From NCBI GenBank assembly GCA_009833045.1, contig WUUP01000003.1, positions 1-64,000 on the forward strand: a stretch of 64,000 nucleotides of DNA. The letters run 5' to 3'. Every line of letters begins with the position of its first letter. Within the stretch, counting starts at the first letter, position 1. A program made the position numbers and the translations under genes. The notes below the pieces were generated by a model. That model was not told the DNA's origin. It saw only the letters and a list, made by a program, of their open reading frames with translations, and made no database searches. The DNA is from Saprospirales bacterium GYS_P2D (GTDB lineage Bacteria; Bacteroidota; Bacteroidia; Chitinophagales; Saprospiraceae). Below are positions 40,987 to 50,797 of this stretch, one piece after another.

Positions 40987-41946
40987 ATGAGAGCCGCTAT
41001 CAGAAAAAGATATGGAGGTCCCGAAGTCATAAATGTCATCGAAACAGATCTACCTCCTCCAGCCGCTGATCAGATCCAAGTCAAAGTCCAAGCCTCCACT
41101 GTCAATCGCACTGACTGTGCTAATCTCACAGGCCAACCACTGATCATGCATTTTGTATTGGGTATAAGGACTCCACGAGATGTGAGAATCGGGGTCGATT
41201 TTGCAGGTGAGATCGTCGCTGTCGGATCGGCTGTGACTGAGTATCAAGTGAGTGATCGGATAGTAGGATTCGCAGATACAGGCCTCGGGGGTCAGGCAGA
41301 GATGCTCAATATCAAGATAGGTAAACACATCATCAAGATACCAGAAGGGATAGACTACGTCAGTGCCGCAGCGGCTGTAGAAGGAGCTCACTACGCCTAC
41401 TCCTTCATCGAGCGAGCAGATATCCGAGCAGGCCAAAAGGTACTCGTCAATGGAGCTACAGGAGCGATAGGGTCAGCTCTTTTACAACTCATCAGACCGC
41501 TCGATATTCACATCACCGGGACAGCGGATACTGAGCATCAAGAGCTCATACGATCACTGGGAGCCGACGAGACCATAGACTATACTCAGACCAACTTTTG
41601 GGAGCAGAACGAAAAGTATGACCATATTTTTGACGCAGTAGGTAAATCGAGATGGGGACACTGTAAGCCACTACTCAATACTTTCGGTAGCTACACCTCC
41701 TCCGAGCTCGGTCCGAGAGCGGAGAATCCCGTTCTGTCACTCTTTTCATTTTGGACTCGGGACAAGCAGGTGCATTTCCCTATCCCCTACTCAACCGAAA
41801 AGACCCTACCGTATATCATGGATGCCTTAAATAGAGAGATTTTAACACCTGTCATAGACAGAGTGCACTCACTATCTGATATAGCAGAGGCCTATCGATA
41901 TGTCATGACTGGTCAGAAGATAGGAAATGTGCTCATCAAGCACTAA
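40987..41946 (+). CDS. zinc-independent MDR (quinone oxidoreductase-like) NAD(P)H-dependent enzyme
   Basis: 319 aa from the ATG at 40987 that begins MRAAIRKRYGGPEVI (the usual opening of the family). GroES-like N-terminal domain, then the Rossmann fold with VNGATGAIGSALLQLI near residue 155. The zinc ligands of true alcohol dehydrogenases are absent, so quinone oxidoreductase / enoyl reductase-like activity is more likely. Substrate not predictable. Stands alone. Confidence 0.85.
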   Translation: MRAAIRKRYGGPEVINVIETDLPPPAADQIQVKVQASTVNRTDCANLTGQPLIMHFVLGIRTPRDVRIGVDFAGEIVAVGSAVTEYQVSDRIVGFADTGLGGQAEMLNIKIGKHIIKIPEGIDYVSAAAAVEGAHYAYSFIERADIRAGQKVLVNGATGAIGSALLQLIRPLDIHITGTADTEHQELIRSLGADETIDYTQTNFWEQNEKYDHIFDAVGKSRWGHCKPLLNTFGSYTSSELGPRAENPVLSLFSFWTRDKQVHFPIPYSTEKTLPYIMDALNREILTPVIDRVHSLSDIAEAYRYVMTGQKIGNVLIKH

Positions 41947-41975
41947 GGATCATTGCTGATAACTTATTTTATGCC

Positions 41976-42263
41976 CTAATCCATCTGATATTTACTCACA
42001 GTAATCTTGAGCAGTAAGCTGATGATCATTAGCACGATCCAGCTGCCCAAAGTAGAATACAGCACTCCTTCTATCAAAAAAGAATCGACTTCGAGAGGGA
42101 TCGTATAATCAGCGCTAAGGAGCACCCGTGATAGATACCAGCCAACTGCACCAACTCCGAGATTCATCCAGAGTCCGAGATGTTTTTTTCGCCATAAGAT
42201 ACCCGCCATGGCTCCTGCACAAAACCAACAGACGCATACGAGGATAGTATTAATAGTAATCAT
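41976..42263 (-). CDS. small integral membrane protein, GlsB/YeaQ-like in layout
   Basis: 95 aa with three membrane segments (about 5-21, 30-48, 65-84). The glycine-rich first two helices (AGAMAGILW, GVGAVGWYLSR) resemble the GlsB/YeaQ/YmgE transglycosylase-associated family, but the match is weak. Unknown function. Confidence 0.6.
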   Translation of the reverse strand: MITINTILVCVCWFCAGAMAGILWRKKHLGLWMNLGVGAVGWYLSRVLLSADYTIPLEVDSFLIEGVLYSTLGSWIVLMIISLLLKITVSKYQMD

Positions 42264-42433
42264 GTATAAGGTTTTATTCTTCAGCTTCAGATTATCGTAC
42301 GACTCTGTGATATAGATGGATTTTGAGAGGGACTACCCTTTCGGGAATGATGCAAAAATGTTGCGCTGTAGATGAAGTGGGGATTAGGTGTCGACCATAG
42401 GTAGCACAATTTTTTAAATTACGCCATTACCCA

Positions 42434-42449
42434 TCTAACTATAGTTAGA
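42434..42449. promoter_or_regulatory. 16-bp palindrome upstream of the DUF305 gene, operator candidate
   Basis: TCTAACTATAGTTAGA is a perfect palindrome starting 42 bp before the DUF305 start codon. Such a site near a metal-resistance cluster would suit a dimeric repressor (CopY/BlaI- or CsoR-type), but it does not match a specific consensus I can cite, and no regulator gene is next to it. Confidence 0.45.
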
Positions 42450-42475
42450 GCTAAAAGCGTCTTATCATAAAATCC

Positions 42476-42949
42476 ATGTCTAATTCTAAATCTCAACACG
42501 AAGGATCTTACTCCAAATTTACCCTTATGATGTGTATATCATTCGTTATGATGTACATAGTAATGTTTCTAAATGTCTATGAGTTTGAGCATATCGAGCA
42601 CAGCTTAACAAGAGTATATATGACTCTGCTAATGGTAGCCCCTATGGCCATATCCAAGATACTATTCATGTGGAAAATGTATCCATCGACTAAGGCCAAT
42701 TACAGTATCATAGTTGGGTCTGCACTTACGTTTATAATTGCCTTATATGGACTCAGACAACAAAAACCAATAAATGATGTACAATGGATGAAGGCTATGA
42801 TTCCACATCACTCCTCAGCCCTACTCACAAGTAATAGAGCTAAACTAACTGATCCATCAGTCAAACAATTAGCTAAAGAAATCATAATTGCTCAAGAAAA
42901 AGAGATAGCAAAAATGAAGGAAATGATATCACGACTGGAAAAAAAATAA
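42476..42949 (+). CDS. DUF305 membrane protein
   Basis: 157 aa with three membrane segments (about 17-34, 46-64, 77-95) and a C-terminal helical domain with the family's H-H-S-S-A-L motif (WMKAMIPHHSSALLTSNRAKL), which belongs to DUF305, a copper-associated domain in many bacteria. The histidine pair could bind copper. It lies just upstream of the HYC_CC_PP and CusABC genes, in the same orientation; a 16-bp palindrome precedes it. Confidence 0.75.
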   Translation: MSNSKSQHEGSYSKFTLMMCISFVMMYIVMFLNVYEFEHIEHSLTRVYMTLLMVAPMAISKILFMWKMYPSTKANYSIIVGSALTFIIALYGLRQQKPINDVQWMKAMIPHHSSALLTSNRAKLTDPSVKQLAKEIIIAQEKEIAKMKEMISRLEKK

Positions 42950-43186
42950 TAGTTTTTGATCTCAACTACTCTCGTCAGTTAACTTGGGCGCAAGATTCCA
43001 TATTAATCAATAATTATCGAGATCCTGCTTTGTCTTGGACGGATGGCTTCCTGATCAAAATCTCAACATCGACTCCCTGGTAAATAGTCTCAAGAAACTA
43101 AATCAAAAGGTGATCAGTTGTGAGACTTTGACGTGAATAGTTTTTTCTAATTCACTATCCTATTGAACTATTCATGCTAATCATCG

Positions 43187-43194
43187 TATTTTTG
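43187..43194 (+). promoter_or_regulatory. Bacteroidota -7 promoter box of the HYC_CC_PP gene
   Basis: TATTTTTG matches TAnnTTTG and ends 4 bp before a GTG codon at 43199, the same spacing as at 12519-12531. This would make a leaderless transcript starting at GTG. Confidence 0.5.
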
Positions 43195-43198
43195 TAGT

Positions 43199-43663
43199 GT
43201 GATCAGGCGGACTACATATCCTACACGGTCTATGAGATGGACCATTTTCTGTTTAGTCGGGCTACTTTTAGTCTCGTCTACTGGCTGGTCTATGGATATG
43301 CATTATTGTCAGGGCTCACTCAAAAGTGTCGCCATCATTGGAAAAGCCGCTAACTGCCACGAACAAGCCAAGAAATCCTGTCACAAGAAAAAAAGTAGCT
43401 GTCAGTATGAGTCTTCAGATTCGGCGAAAGCCCAAAAAGACAACTGCTGCAATAATAAAACGGTAAAAGTCGAGGCTGATGACGCTGAGCGACTATCGAT
43501 GATCTCCGCTGATCTGGCCGATATAGAGTGGCCGACCGCTGTCACTACTCTACCGCACTATCAGATCGAGGTAGTATCATCTACTCAGCGTGGTGAGATA
43601 CTCTATCGCCCACCTCCTCTGATACCTGATATCCCTTCTCTTTACCAAGTCTTTCTTATTTGA
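43199..43663 (+). CDS. HYC_CC_PP family protein (metal-associated)
   Basis: 154 aa. The GTG start is favoured by the -7 box 4 bp upstream; an in-frame ATG at 43232 would drop the basic N-terminal 11 residues. A signal peptide (hydrophobic core about 13-31) is followed by the diagnostic motifs MHYCQGSLKSVAI (HYC), a Cys-rich middle (NCHEQAKKSCHKKKSSC and NCC) and a C-terminal PPPLIP (PP). The family is restricted to Bacteroidota and is usually placed next to CusA-type efflux genes, as here. Function unknown; the Cys/His set suggests copper or other thiophilic metal binding in the periplasm. Confidence 0.8.
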   Translation: MIRRTTYPTRSMRWTIFCLVGLLLVSSTGWSMDMHYCQGSLKSVAIIGKAANCHEQAKKSCHKKKSSCQYESSDSAKAQKDNCCNNKTVKVEADDAERLSMISADLADIEWPTAVTTLPHYQIEVVSSTQRGEILYRPPPLIPDIPSLYQVFLI

Positions 43664-43755
43664 TCACTGATTGATCCTTTAGTCGGGCTATTTAGTCGTG
43701 ACTATATTCTTGATTGACACTTCCTTTTTCCCAGTCATCTTATCAGTTATCAAAT

Positions 43756-46700
43756 ATGCTAAACACTGTAATTAAGTTTTTCTTAGAAAATAAGTTAATC
43801 ACATGGATCTTGATGAGTATCTGTGTGCTATGGGGAGTAGTGACGGCACCATTCGCACATGAGTGGAGCTGGCTACCGAGCGATCCCGTCTCTGTAGACG
43901 CCATCCCCGATATCGGCGAAAATCAACAAATCGTTTATACTGAGTGGATGGGTAGGTCTCCTCAGGATGTCGAAGATCAAATCACCTATCCATTGACCTC
44001 GGCCCTACTCGGTATCCCAGGTGTCAAAAGCGTAAGGAGCAATTCAATGTTTGGATTCTCGAGCATCTACTTGATTTTTGACGAGGATATTGAGTTTTAC
44101 TGGAGTCGTAGCCGCATCTTAGAAAAGCTAAACTCTCTACCTGATAATATCCTGCCAGACGGTGTCACTCCTACCCTCGGACCCGATGCTACCGCATTAG
44201 GTCAGATATATTGGTACACTTTAGAGGGCTATGATAGTGACGGACAGCCTACAGGTGGCTGGGATCCTCAGGAGTTGAGATCGATTCAGGACTTCTACGT
44301 GAAGTATGGTCTACTCTCTGCAGAGGGCGTATCAGAGGTGGCTTCGATCGGAGGATATGTCAAGGAGTATCGAGTAGATGTAGATCCAGAACGCCTCAAG
44401 GTCCAAGGTCTAAGTCTAATGGATCTCATGGATGCTATCAAAAATAGTAACATCGATGTAGGTGCTCAGACTATCGAGATCAATCAAGCAGAATACTTCG
44501 TCAGAGGTCTCGGCTATGTCAAGTCGATCAGCGATATAGAGGAGAGTGTGATCACGACTCGAGGGAGTATACCTATCACTATAGGCGATGTCGCTCGAGT
44601 ATATCTGGGCCCTGCCACTCGTAGAGGCATATTAGATAAGTCGGGAGCTCCAGCCGTAGGTGGTGTCATAGTCGCTCGCTATGGTGCTAATCCTCTCGAC
44701 GTCATCAATAATGTAAAAACAAAAATCGATAATCTCTCTCCTGGCCTTCCTACTAAAACACTGGCCGATGGAACCGTATCCCAGGTCAAGATCGTACCTT
44801 TTTATGATCGGACACAGTTGATCAATGAGACTATCGGTACTCTCGAAGAAGCGCTGACACTGGAGATACTGATCACCGTGATAGTAGTGATCCTGTTACT
44901 CTTCAATCTTCAATCTTCGCTCATCGTAGCGGGCACACTACCGATCGCCGTATTGATGTGCTTCATCGCTATGCGCTATCTCGGAGTAGATGCTAATATA
45001 GTGGCCCTATCGGGTATAGCTATTGCTATTGGTACGATGGTCGATATGGGCATAGTCTTGACGGAGTCTATCATCGATCGACAGCAAAAGCTGGGTGATA
45101 CGGAGTCTCTGTACACCACCGTATATGAGGCATCTACAGAAGTAGGTTCAGCAGTTCTGACAGCAGTCGCTACCACCGTAGTGAGTTTCTTGCCCGTATT
45201 TGCCATGGAGGCAGCAGAAGGCAAACTGTTCAGGCCATTGGCATATACCAAGACTTTTGCTTTGATAGCAGCCGTCATAGTGGCTATATGCTTCATACCT
45301 CCATTAGCACATAGTATTTTGGGCTGGAGCCGAAATAAAAAGGTCTATCGTTGGCTCATGAACGGCATCTTGGCCGTGGGCTCTATCATAGCATTTCTAT
45401 TGACTGATACTTCTCTTTGGTTATTCTTGACTTTAGTCAGTGTGGTAGGATTGATTCATCTCGCACTCATGGAGAGATATCCCACTATGACTCATTGGAT
45501 ACGTCGAGTGAGTATAGTGATCTACGCTATCATTTTTGCCGTGATCCTCAGCTCTATATGGATGCCCCTCGGAGTAGATCGCACCGTCCTGCGCAATTCT
45601 ACTTTTGTATTACTCATCATCAGTGCATTGTTGATACTATTTGGGCTGATCATAAAGTACTACGCTACGATTCTGTACTGGATACTTCGATTTAAGCTAT
45701 TGTTCTTACTGATCATAGGATTCATCCTATATCAGGGCTACAGAGTATATGAGCATACGGGCCAAGAGTTTATGCCTGCTCTCAACGAAGGATCATTTTT
45801 ACTCATGCCGACCTCCATGCCTCATAGTGGAATGGCAGAAAATGAGAAAAATCTCCAGCTGCTTGATATGGCGGTCACAAGTATACCTGAGGTCGATATG
45901 GTCGTGGGCAAAGCAGGTAGAGTCAATAGTGCTCTTGATCCAGCCCCTATGTCCATGTACGAGAACATCATCAACTATAAATCAGAATATATCACTGATC
46001 AAAATGGTCGAAAAATCAGATATCAGTATGAAAATGGAGAATACGTCTATGATGACAATGGAGCCCTCGTCCCCGATGAGAACGGTCGATACTATCGACA
46101 ATGGAGAGATCATATCCAATCTCCTAATGACATCTGGGATGAGATAGTCAAAGTTACAAAACTGCCTGGCGTGACATCTGCTCCAAAGCTGCAACCTATA
46201 GAAACTCGACTTGTCATGCTGCAGACAGGGATGCGTGCTCCTATGGGTATCAAAGTCAAAGGACAGAATCTCAAAGAGATCGAATCGGTAGGCATCCAAC
46301 TCGAAAAAGAGCTCAAAGAGGTAATTGGGGTCAAGGATGCTGCAGTATTCGCAGAGCGGATCATCGGCAAGCCTTATCTACTGATAGACATTGATCGAAC
46401 TAAAATCCAACGATACGGCATCAAAATAGCCGAAGTACAGCAACAAATACAGGCTACTATAGGTGGCATGACCATGAGTCAAACGGTAGAAGGACGAGAG
46501 CGATACGCCATCAAACTACGCTACCCTATCGAAAGACGAAGTGATCTATCATCTCTGAAAACGATTTTTCTCCAATCTCCTACGAATGGTCAAATCCCAC
46601 TCGGTGAGGTTGTGGACATCCGATATGAACAGGGTCCTCAAGCTATCAAAAGTGAAGATGGGTTCTTAGTGGGTTATGTGCTTTTTGACAAAGAAGATGG

Positions 46701-47427
46701 CTATGCAGAAGTAGAAGTCGTAGAAGCGGCTCAACGACATCTGACAGATCAGATAGCCTCGGGACAAATAGAAATACCTGCAGGAATTAATTATGAATTT
46801 GCTGGTAACTATGAACAACAGTTAAGGGCTAACCAGCGCTTAGCGATAGTGATGCCGATTGCTTTAGCATTGATTTTTGTCATTCTATATCTACAGTTTA
46901 AGTCTATACCTATTTCTCTTATGGTATTCTCAGGAGTGTTCGTGGCCTTTGCAGGAGGCTTCATCATGATCGGACTATACGACACAGATTGGTTTATGAA
47001 TTTTGACTTCATGGGTAGCTCGATCCGAGATTTATTTCAGGTCAGGACTATCAATCTAAGTGTAGCTGTATGGGTAGGCTTTTTAGCATTATTTGGCATC
47101 GCTACAGATGATGGAGTGCTGGTAGCCACATTTTTGAGAGATAGCTTTAAAGCTAATACACCTTCGTCTATAGATGAGATCAGAGCCGCTGTAATAGAGG
47201 GCGGTGAGCGAAGAGTCCGTCCTGCTATGATGACGACTGCTACGACTATTTTAGCATTGTTACCCGTATTGACCAGTAACGGTAGAGGCTCTGACATCAT
47301 GGTCCCTATGGCTATTCCTTCATTTGGTGGCATGACATTGCAGATAGTTACCATGTTCACTGTCCCGGTACTTTTCTGCATGTGGAAAGAACTATCGTTT
47401 CACTGGCGTAAAAAATTCAACTCATGA
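43756..47427 (+). CDS. cusA: CusA/CzcA-family heavy-metal RND efflux pump
   Basis: 1223 aa from the ATG at 43756. Inner-membrane RND protein: helix 1 (about 13-33), a large first periplasmic loop, membrane helices 2-6, a second loop and helices 7-12. Family marks: DPVSVDAIPDIGENQQIVYTEW, TSALLGIPGVKSVRS, ALSGIAIAIGTMVDMGIVL and GMRAPMGIKVKG near 835, where CusA proteins carry the methionine-type Cu/Ag passage residues (M in GMRAPMG). It is longer than a typical 1040-aa CusA because of additional hydrophobic segments (about 545-665) and an insertion near 755-800. It uses the proton gradient to export Cu(I)/Ag(I) or a related cation. The gene starts the efflux operon and overlaps cusC by 4 bp. 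Confidence 0.93.
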   Translation: MLNTVIKFFLENKLITWILMSICVLWGVVTAPFAHEWSWLPSDPVSVDAIPDIGENQQIVYTEWMGRSPQDVEDQITYPLTSALLGIPGVKSVRSNSMFGFSSIYLIFDEDIEFYWSRSRILEKLNSLPDNILPDGVTPTLGPDATALGQIYWYTLEGYDSDGQPTGGWDPQELRSIQDFYVKYGLLSAEGVSEVASIGGYVKEYRVDVDPERLKVQGLSLMDLMDAIKNSNIDVGAQTIEINQAEYFVRGLGYVKSISDIEESVITTRGSIPITIGDVARVYLGPATRRGILDKSGAPAVGGVIVARYGANPLDVINNVKTKIDNLSPGLPTKTLADGTVSQVKIVPFYDRTQLINETIGTLEEALTLEILITVIVVILLLFNLQSSLIVAGTLPIAVLMCFIAMRYLGVDANIVALSGIAIAIGTMVDMGIVLTESIIDRQQKLGDTESLYTTVYEASTEVGSAVLTAVATTVVSFLPVFAMEAAEGKLFRPLAYTKTFALIAAVIVAICFIPPLAHSILGWSRNKKVYRWLMNGILAVGSIIAFLLTDTSLWLFLTLVSVVGLIHLALMERYPTMTHWIRRVSIVIYAIIFAVILSSIWMPLGVDRTVLRNSTFVLLIISALLILFGLIIKYYATILYWILRFKLLFLLIIGFILYQGYRVYEHTGQEFMPALNEGSFLLMPTSMPHSGMAENEKNLQLLDMAVTSIPEVDMVVGKAGRVNSALDPAPMSMYENIINYKSEYITDQNGRKIRYQYENGEYVYDDNGALVPDENGRYYRQWRDHIQSPNDIWDEIVKVTKLPGVTSAPKLQPIETRLVMLQTGMRAPMGIKVKGQNLKEIESVGIQLEKELKEVIGVKDAAVFAERIIGKPYLLIDIDRTKIQRYGIKIAEVQQQIQATIGGMTMSQTVEGRERYAIKLRYPIERRSDLSSLKTIFLQSPTNGQIPLGEVVDIRYEQGPQAIKSEDGFLVGYVLFDKEDGYAEVEVVEAAQRHLTDQIASGQIEIPAGINYEFAGNYEQQLRANQRLAIVMPIALALIFVILYLQFKSIPISLMVFSGVFVAFAGGFIMIGLYDTDWFMNFDFMGSSIRDLFQVRTINLSVAVWVGFLALFGIATDDGVLVATFLRDSFKANTPSSIDEIRAAVIEGGERRVRPAMMTTATTILALLPVLTSNGRGSDIMVPMAIPSFGGMTLQIVTMFTVPVLFCMWKELSFHWRKKFNS

Positions 47428-48641
47428 AGACAAGACTAACCATCATACTATCTATCATCTCCTGGTCATTGTTTGGTCAACCTATTGAGACACTAATCCA
47501 AGAGGCAATCGATCATCATCCAGGAATGAAAGCGATGCAGCTTGAGTATCAAGCGGCCCTGACCAAAGCTGATCAAGTCAAGGACTTTCCAGACCCGACT
47601 ATCAATCTCGGTATCGGTGTGCTACCCGTAGAAACCCGGCTCGGTAGTCAAGTCCTAAAACTGGGTGCTATGCAGCCAATACCTTGGAAAGGGCTACTCC
47701 AAAGTCGATTAGATTTCATGGTAGCACAGGCAGAAATATTATCACAGAGAGACAAACTACTCACCAAGGATATAGCCTACGCTATACGCACAGCCTATGC
47801 TGAGCTACGATATCTCGAGTCGCTGCGATCAGTACATGGCGAAAAGATCGAGCTGCTCTCAGGCCTCAATGAGCTATCACAGTCTGCGGTACGATCTGGA
47901 AAAGGAAATCTCAGCGATGTGCTCATGGTAGAGCGCATGAATAGTATGGTCCACTCAGATCTCAATATCATAGATCTACGTAAAGAGACACCTACTATCA
48001 TCATCAATAGGTGGCGAGGACAAGCATTTGATTTACCTATCAATATAGTCGACAGTATAGCTCTGGATCAAAATCTTAGTGGCTATCAGGACTATGCAAG
48101 CGATAGACATCCCCAATACGAAATATACGACGCACAGATAGCTGCTACCCAGAGTAAAGTATCGCTGACCAAATTGGAAAGCAAGCCACAGATTGCTGTA
48201 GGCTTTGACTATGCTATGATATCGGGACGGTCTGACGTCACCATAGATCAAAATGGTCGAGATGTATTCATGCCGATGGGCAGTGTACGTATCCCAATCC
48301 ACACTGGTCGGTATCAAGCGATCAGAGAAGAGCAAGAACTCATACAACAACAAATCGCTCAAAAAAGACAAGCTACTCAAGAGCTTTATACCGCCGAAAT
48401 CGCCAAAGCACTTTCGACAATTAAGTACGCTGATAGCGAAATCCAGAAAATCAATGGGCTCAAAGAAATCACTAAAGAAACCCTTCAACTGCTGCGAAGC
48501 GAGTACGCCACTGAGGGGCGCAAATTTGAAGAGCTCCTGCGACTCGAGCTCGAACTGATAGATTACGACAGTGTCATATTGGGCTATCGCCTAAAGAAAG
48601 AATTGGCCACAGCCATCATCCTTAAATATAAAGAAGACTAA
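47424..48641 (+). CDS. cusC: CusC/TolC-family outer-membrane efflux protein
   Basis: 405 aa with a signal peptide (1-18, ending SLFGQ). Helix-rich outer-membrane factor with two halves of long coiled helices (e.g. DKLLTKDIAYAIRTAYAELRYLES and QELIQQQIAQKRQATQELY), the TolC layout. It connects the pump to the outside. Overlaps the cusA end by 4 bp and is followed after 25 bp by the adaptor gene. Confidence 0.88.
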   Translation: MKTRLTIILSIISWSLFGQPIETLIQEAIDHHPGMKAMQLEYQAALTKADQVKDFPDPTINLGIGVLPVETRLGSQVLKLGAMQPIPWKGLLQSRLDFMVAQAEILSQRDKLLTKDIAYAIRTAYAELRYLESLRSVHGEKIELLSGLNELSQSAVRSGKGNLSDVLMVERMNSMVHSDLNIIDLRKETPTIIINRWRGQAFDLPINIVDSIALDQNLSGYQDYASDRHPQYEIYDAQIAATQSKVSLTKLESKPQIAVGFDYAMISGRSDVTIDQNGRDVFMPMGSVRIPIHTGRYQAIREEQELIQQQIAQKRQATQELYTAEIAKALSTIKYADSEIQKINGLKEITKETLQLLRSEYATEGRKFEELLRLELELIDYDSVILGYRLKKELATAIILKYKED

Positions 48642-48666
48642 TCTGGTCCCTACAAAATAATATCCA

Positions 48667-50430
48667 ATGAAAAAATATACTCAATATATAATCGCAGCAT
48701 TCCTCCTCATAGCTGGAGTAGGTATCGGCTGGATACTCAAACCAAGTAGTAGTAATGATCATCAACACGATCATAATGCTACCGTGACACCTGCTGCCTC
48801 ATCTGAAATCTGGACCTGCTCTATGCATCCACAGATCCGGCAAAATGAGCCCGGCATATGTCCTATCTGCGAGATGGATCTGATCACGCTCGATAGTGAT
48901 AATAGTAGCGATGATCCTACCATCCTACGTATGAGTGCATCTGCAGCAAAATTAGCTCAAGTAACTACTATGACCGTAGGCGGATCCAATGAGACAACTA
49001 ATACAGAATCTGGTAAAATACAAGTAGAAGGGACTGTAGAGCTCGATGACCGCACCATCAATGTGCAGAGCAGCCATGTAGCAGGTCGCATAGAAAGTAT
49101 GGCAGTGACATTCGAGGGACAGTATATCTCAAAGGGCACCAAGGTAGCTACCATCTACTCCACAGAACTCCTGCAAGCATCTCAAGAGCTACTCACTGCC
49201 GCTAAACTCGAAAATAGAGTAGCTGGAGTAACAGACGCCAGTCGTCAAAAACTAAAAAACTGGAAAATCACAGATGCTCAAATACAAGAAATACTGGACA
49301 GCGGTAGTCCTATCGAGACTATCCCGATCTATGCAGAGCAGAGCGGATATATCCTCGAGCGAAAGAAAAAGCTCGGCGACTATGTGAGCCAAGGTGCTCC
49401 ACTCTACACCATAGGCAGCACCAGTAGTGTTTGGTTGATATTCAATGTCTATGAGTCAGATATGGCAGCCATTAAGCGTGGACAGCAGATCAGTTTTACT
49501 GCACCTGCGATCGGCGGCGCTGATCGCACTGCCCGGATCAGCTATATAGATCCACTGTTGGACCCGCAGACTCGGACCGCCAAAGTCAGAGCCAGCTTTG
49601 CTAATCAGTCTAATCTACTGAAGCCGGGGATGCTGCTCAAAGGTCATATCATAAATAGCGCAAGTATCGCCTCCTCAGACAATCCTGAAATAACAGTACC
49701 CAATAGTGCTATCCTATGGACTGGTGAAAGATCTGTAGTCTATGTACAGCTACCCGACTATGATACACCGACATACCAATACAGAGAAGTCACGATAGGT
49801 GATCGAAGAGGTGACTATACGGTGATATCAGATGGGATAGAAAGAGGAGATCAAGTGGTCGTAAACGGGGCCTTTGCGATAGATGCCGCCGCTCAACTCA
49901 ATAATAATATGAGTATGATGAATAGAGATGTAAAAATCAAAAAAGAAGCGAGCACTGGAGCAGTCCCGAATTTTGTAGAAGACACGCCTGAAGAATTCAA
50001 AGATCAACTCGATGCTGTAACTGTAAAATACATATCTCTCAAAGATGCACTGGTCGCTACTGATGAAGCACAGGCCGATGCTATGGCCTCTGAACTCCTC
50101 CAAGCGCTGGACACTCCTGACATGTCTCTCTTAGCGGGAGAAGCGCATGAATACTGGATGTCTCAGCTGGATATACTCAGAGCACATACAGAGCGCATCA
50201 TAGAAATCGAAGACATCGAGTCTGATCGAGACCAATTTGACTTCGTTTCGACGGCTATGATTAATGCCTTGAGGGCCTTTGGGACGAATGGTAGTGCGTA
50301 CTACGTCCAATACTGCCCAATGGCAAAAGACTATGAAGGCGCAAGCTGGATAGCATCAGAAGAACAAATACAAAATCCATACTTCGGAGATAAGATGATG
50401 AAGTGTGGCACTGTCAAATTAGAATTATAA
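48667..50430 (+). CDS. cusB: CusB-like periplasmic adaptor with heavy-metal-binding and DUF3347 domains
   Basis: 587 aa. One N-terminal membrane anchor (about 7-25). A heavy-metal-binding domain (about 48-72: WTCSMHPQ...CPICEMDL) follows, then a membrane-fusion-protein core (about 100-420; lipoyl-like segment IESMAVTFEGQYISKG near 150) and a C-terminal DUF3347 (about 445-587; AVTVKYISLKDALV, FGTNGSAYYVQYCPMA). DUF3347 is known as a copper-associated domain, so metal contacts may be placed at both ends. It couples the CusA pump to CusC. This is much longer than a plain CusB because of the two extra domains. Confidence 0.9.
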   Translation: MKKYTQYIIAAFLLIAGVGIGWILKPSSSNDHQHDHNATVTPAASSEIWTCSMHPQIRQNEPGICPICEMDLITLDSDNSSDDPTILRMSASAAKLAQVTTMTVGGSNETTNTESGKIQVEGTVELDDRTINVQSSHVAGRIESMAVTFEGQYISKGTKVATIYSTELLQASQELLTAAKLENRVAGVTDASRQKLKNWKITDAQIQEILDSGSPIETIPIYAEQSGYILERKKKLGDYVSQGAPLYTIGSTSSVWLIFNVYESDMAAIKRGQQISFTAPAIGGADRTARISYIDPLLDPQTRTAKVRASFANQSNLLKPGMLLKGHIINSASIASSDNPEITVPNSAILWTGERSVVYVQLPDYDTPTYQYREVTIGDRRGDYTVISDGIERGDQVVVNGAFAIDAAAQLNNNMSMMNRDVKIKKEASTGAVPNFVEDTPEEFKDQLDAVTVKYISLKDALVATDEAQADAMASELLQALDTPDMSLLAGEAHEYWMSQLDILRAHTERIIEIEDIESDRDQFDFVSTAMINALRAFGTNGSAYYVQYCPMAKDYEGASWIASEEQIQNPYFGDKMMKCGTVKLEL

Positions 50431-50457
50431 TTACTTCAATATCAAATTTTTATACAT

Positions 50458-50739
50458 ATGAATTTTATTAAATCATTATTGATCGTGGGTATACTGGCGC
50501 TCAGCGGAGTGGCTATCACATCATGTGGAAACAGTTCTAAAACAGAAAGTCATGCTCAGGGTAAAGAATACACCTCTGCATATGTCTGCCCAATGTATTG
50601 TGAAGGAAGTGGCTCAGACAAAGAAGGGACATGTCCTGTCTGTGGTATGGACTATGTAAAAAATGAAAACTATCCTAATGCTCATGAGGCCGACAACCAT
50701 GGCCACGACCATCATGATCATAGTGGACATGATCATTAA
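50458..50739 (+). CDS. heavy-metal-binding lipoprotein, His-rich tail
   Basis: 93 aa. Lipoprotein signal with GVAITSC (Cys23), then a heavy-metal-binding domain (YVCPMYCEG...GTCPVCGMDYV) and a C-terminal His/Asp run (HGHDHHDHSGHDH). It should be anchored in the outer membrane or inner-membrane outer leaflet and trap metal for the pump. Cotranscribed with the CusABC genes. Confidence 0.85.
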   Translation: MNFIKSLLIVGILALSGVAITSCGNSSKTESHAQGKEYTSAYVCPMYCEGSGSDKEGTCPVCGMDYVKNENYPNAHEADNHGHDHHDHSGHDH

Positions 50740-50797
50740 GCATATGTGAGTGACAGATAGTAAATACTAAATCTATAATGTCGCTAATCACAATAGT

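Noticed and set aside
43199-43231. ATG at 43232 as the start of the HYC_CC_PP gene
   Set aside because: The -7 box 4 bp upstream of GTG fits better, though the ATG is not excluded.
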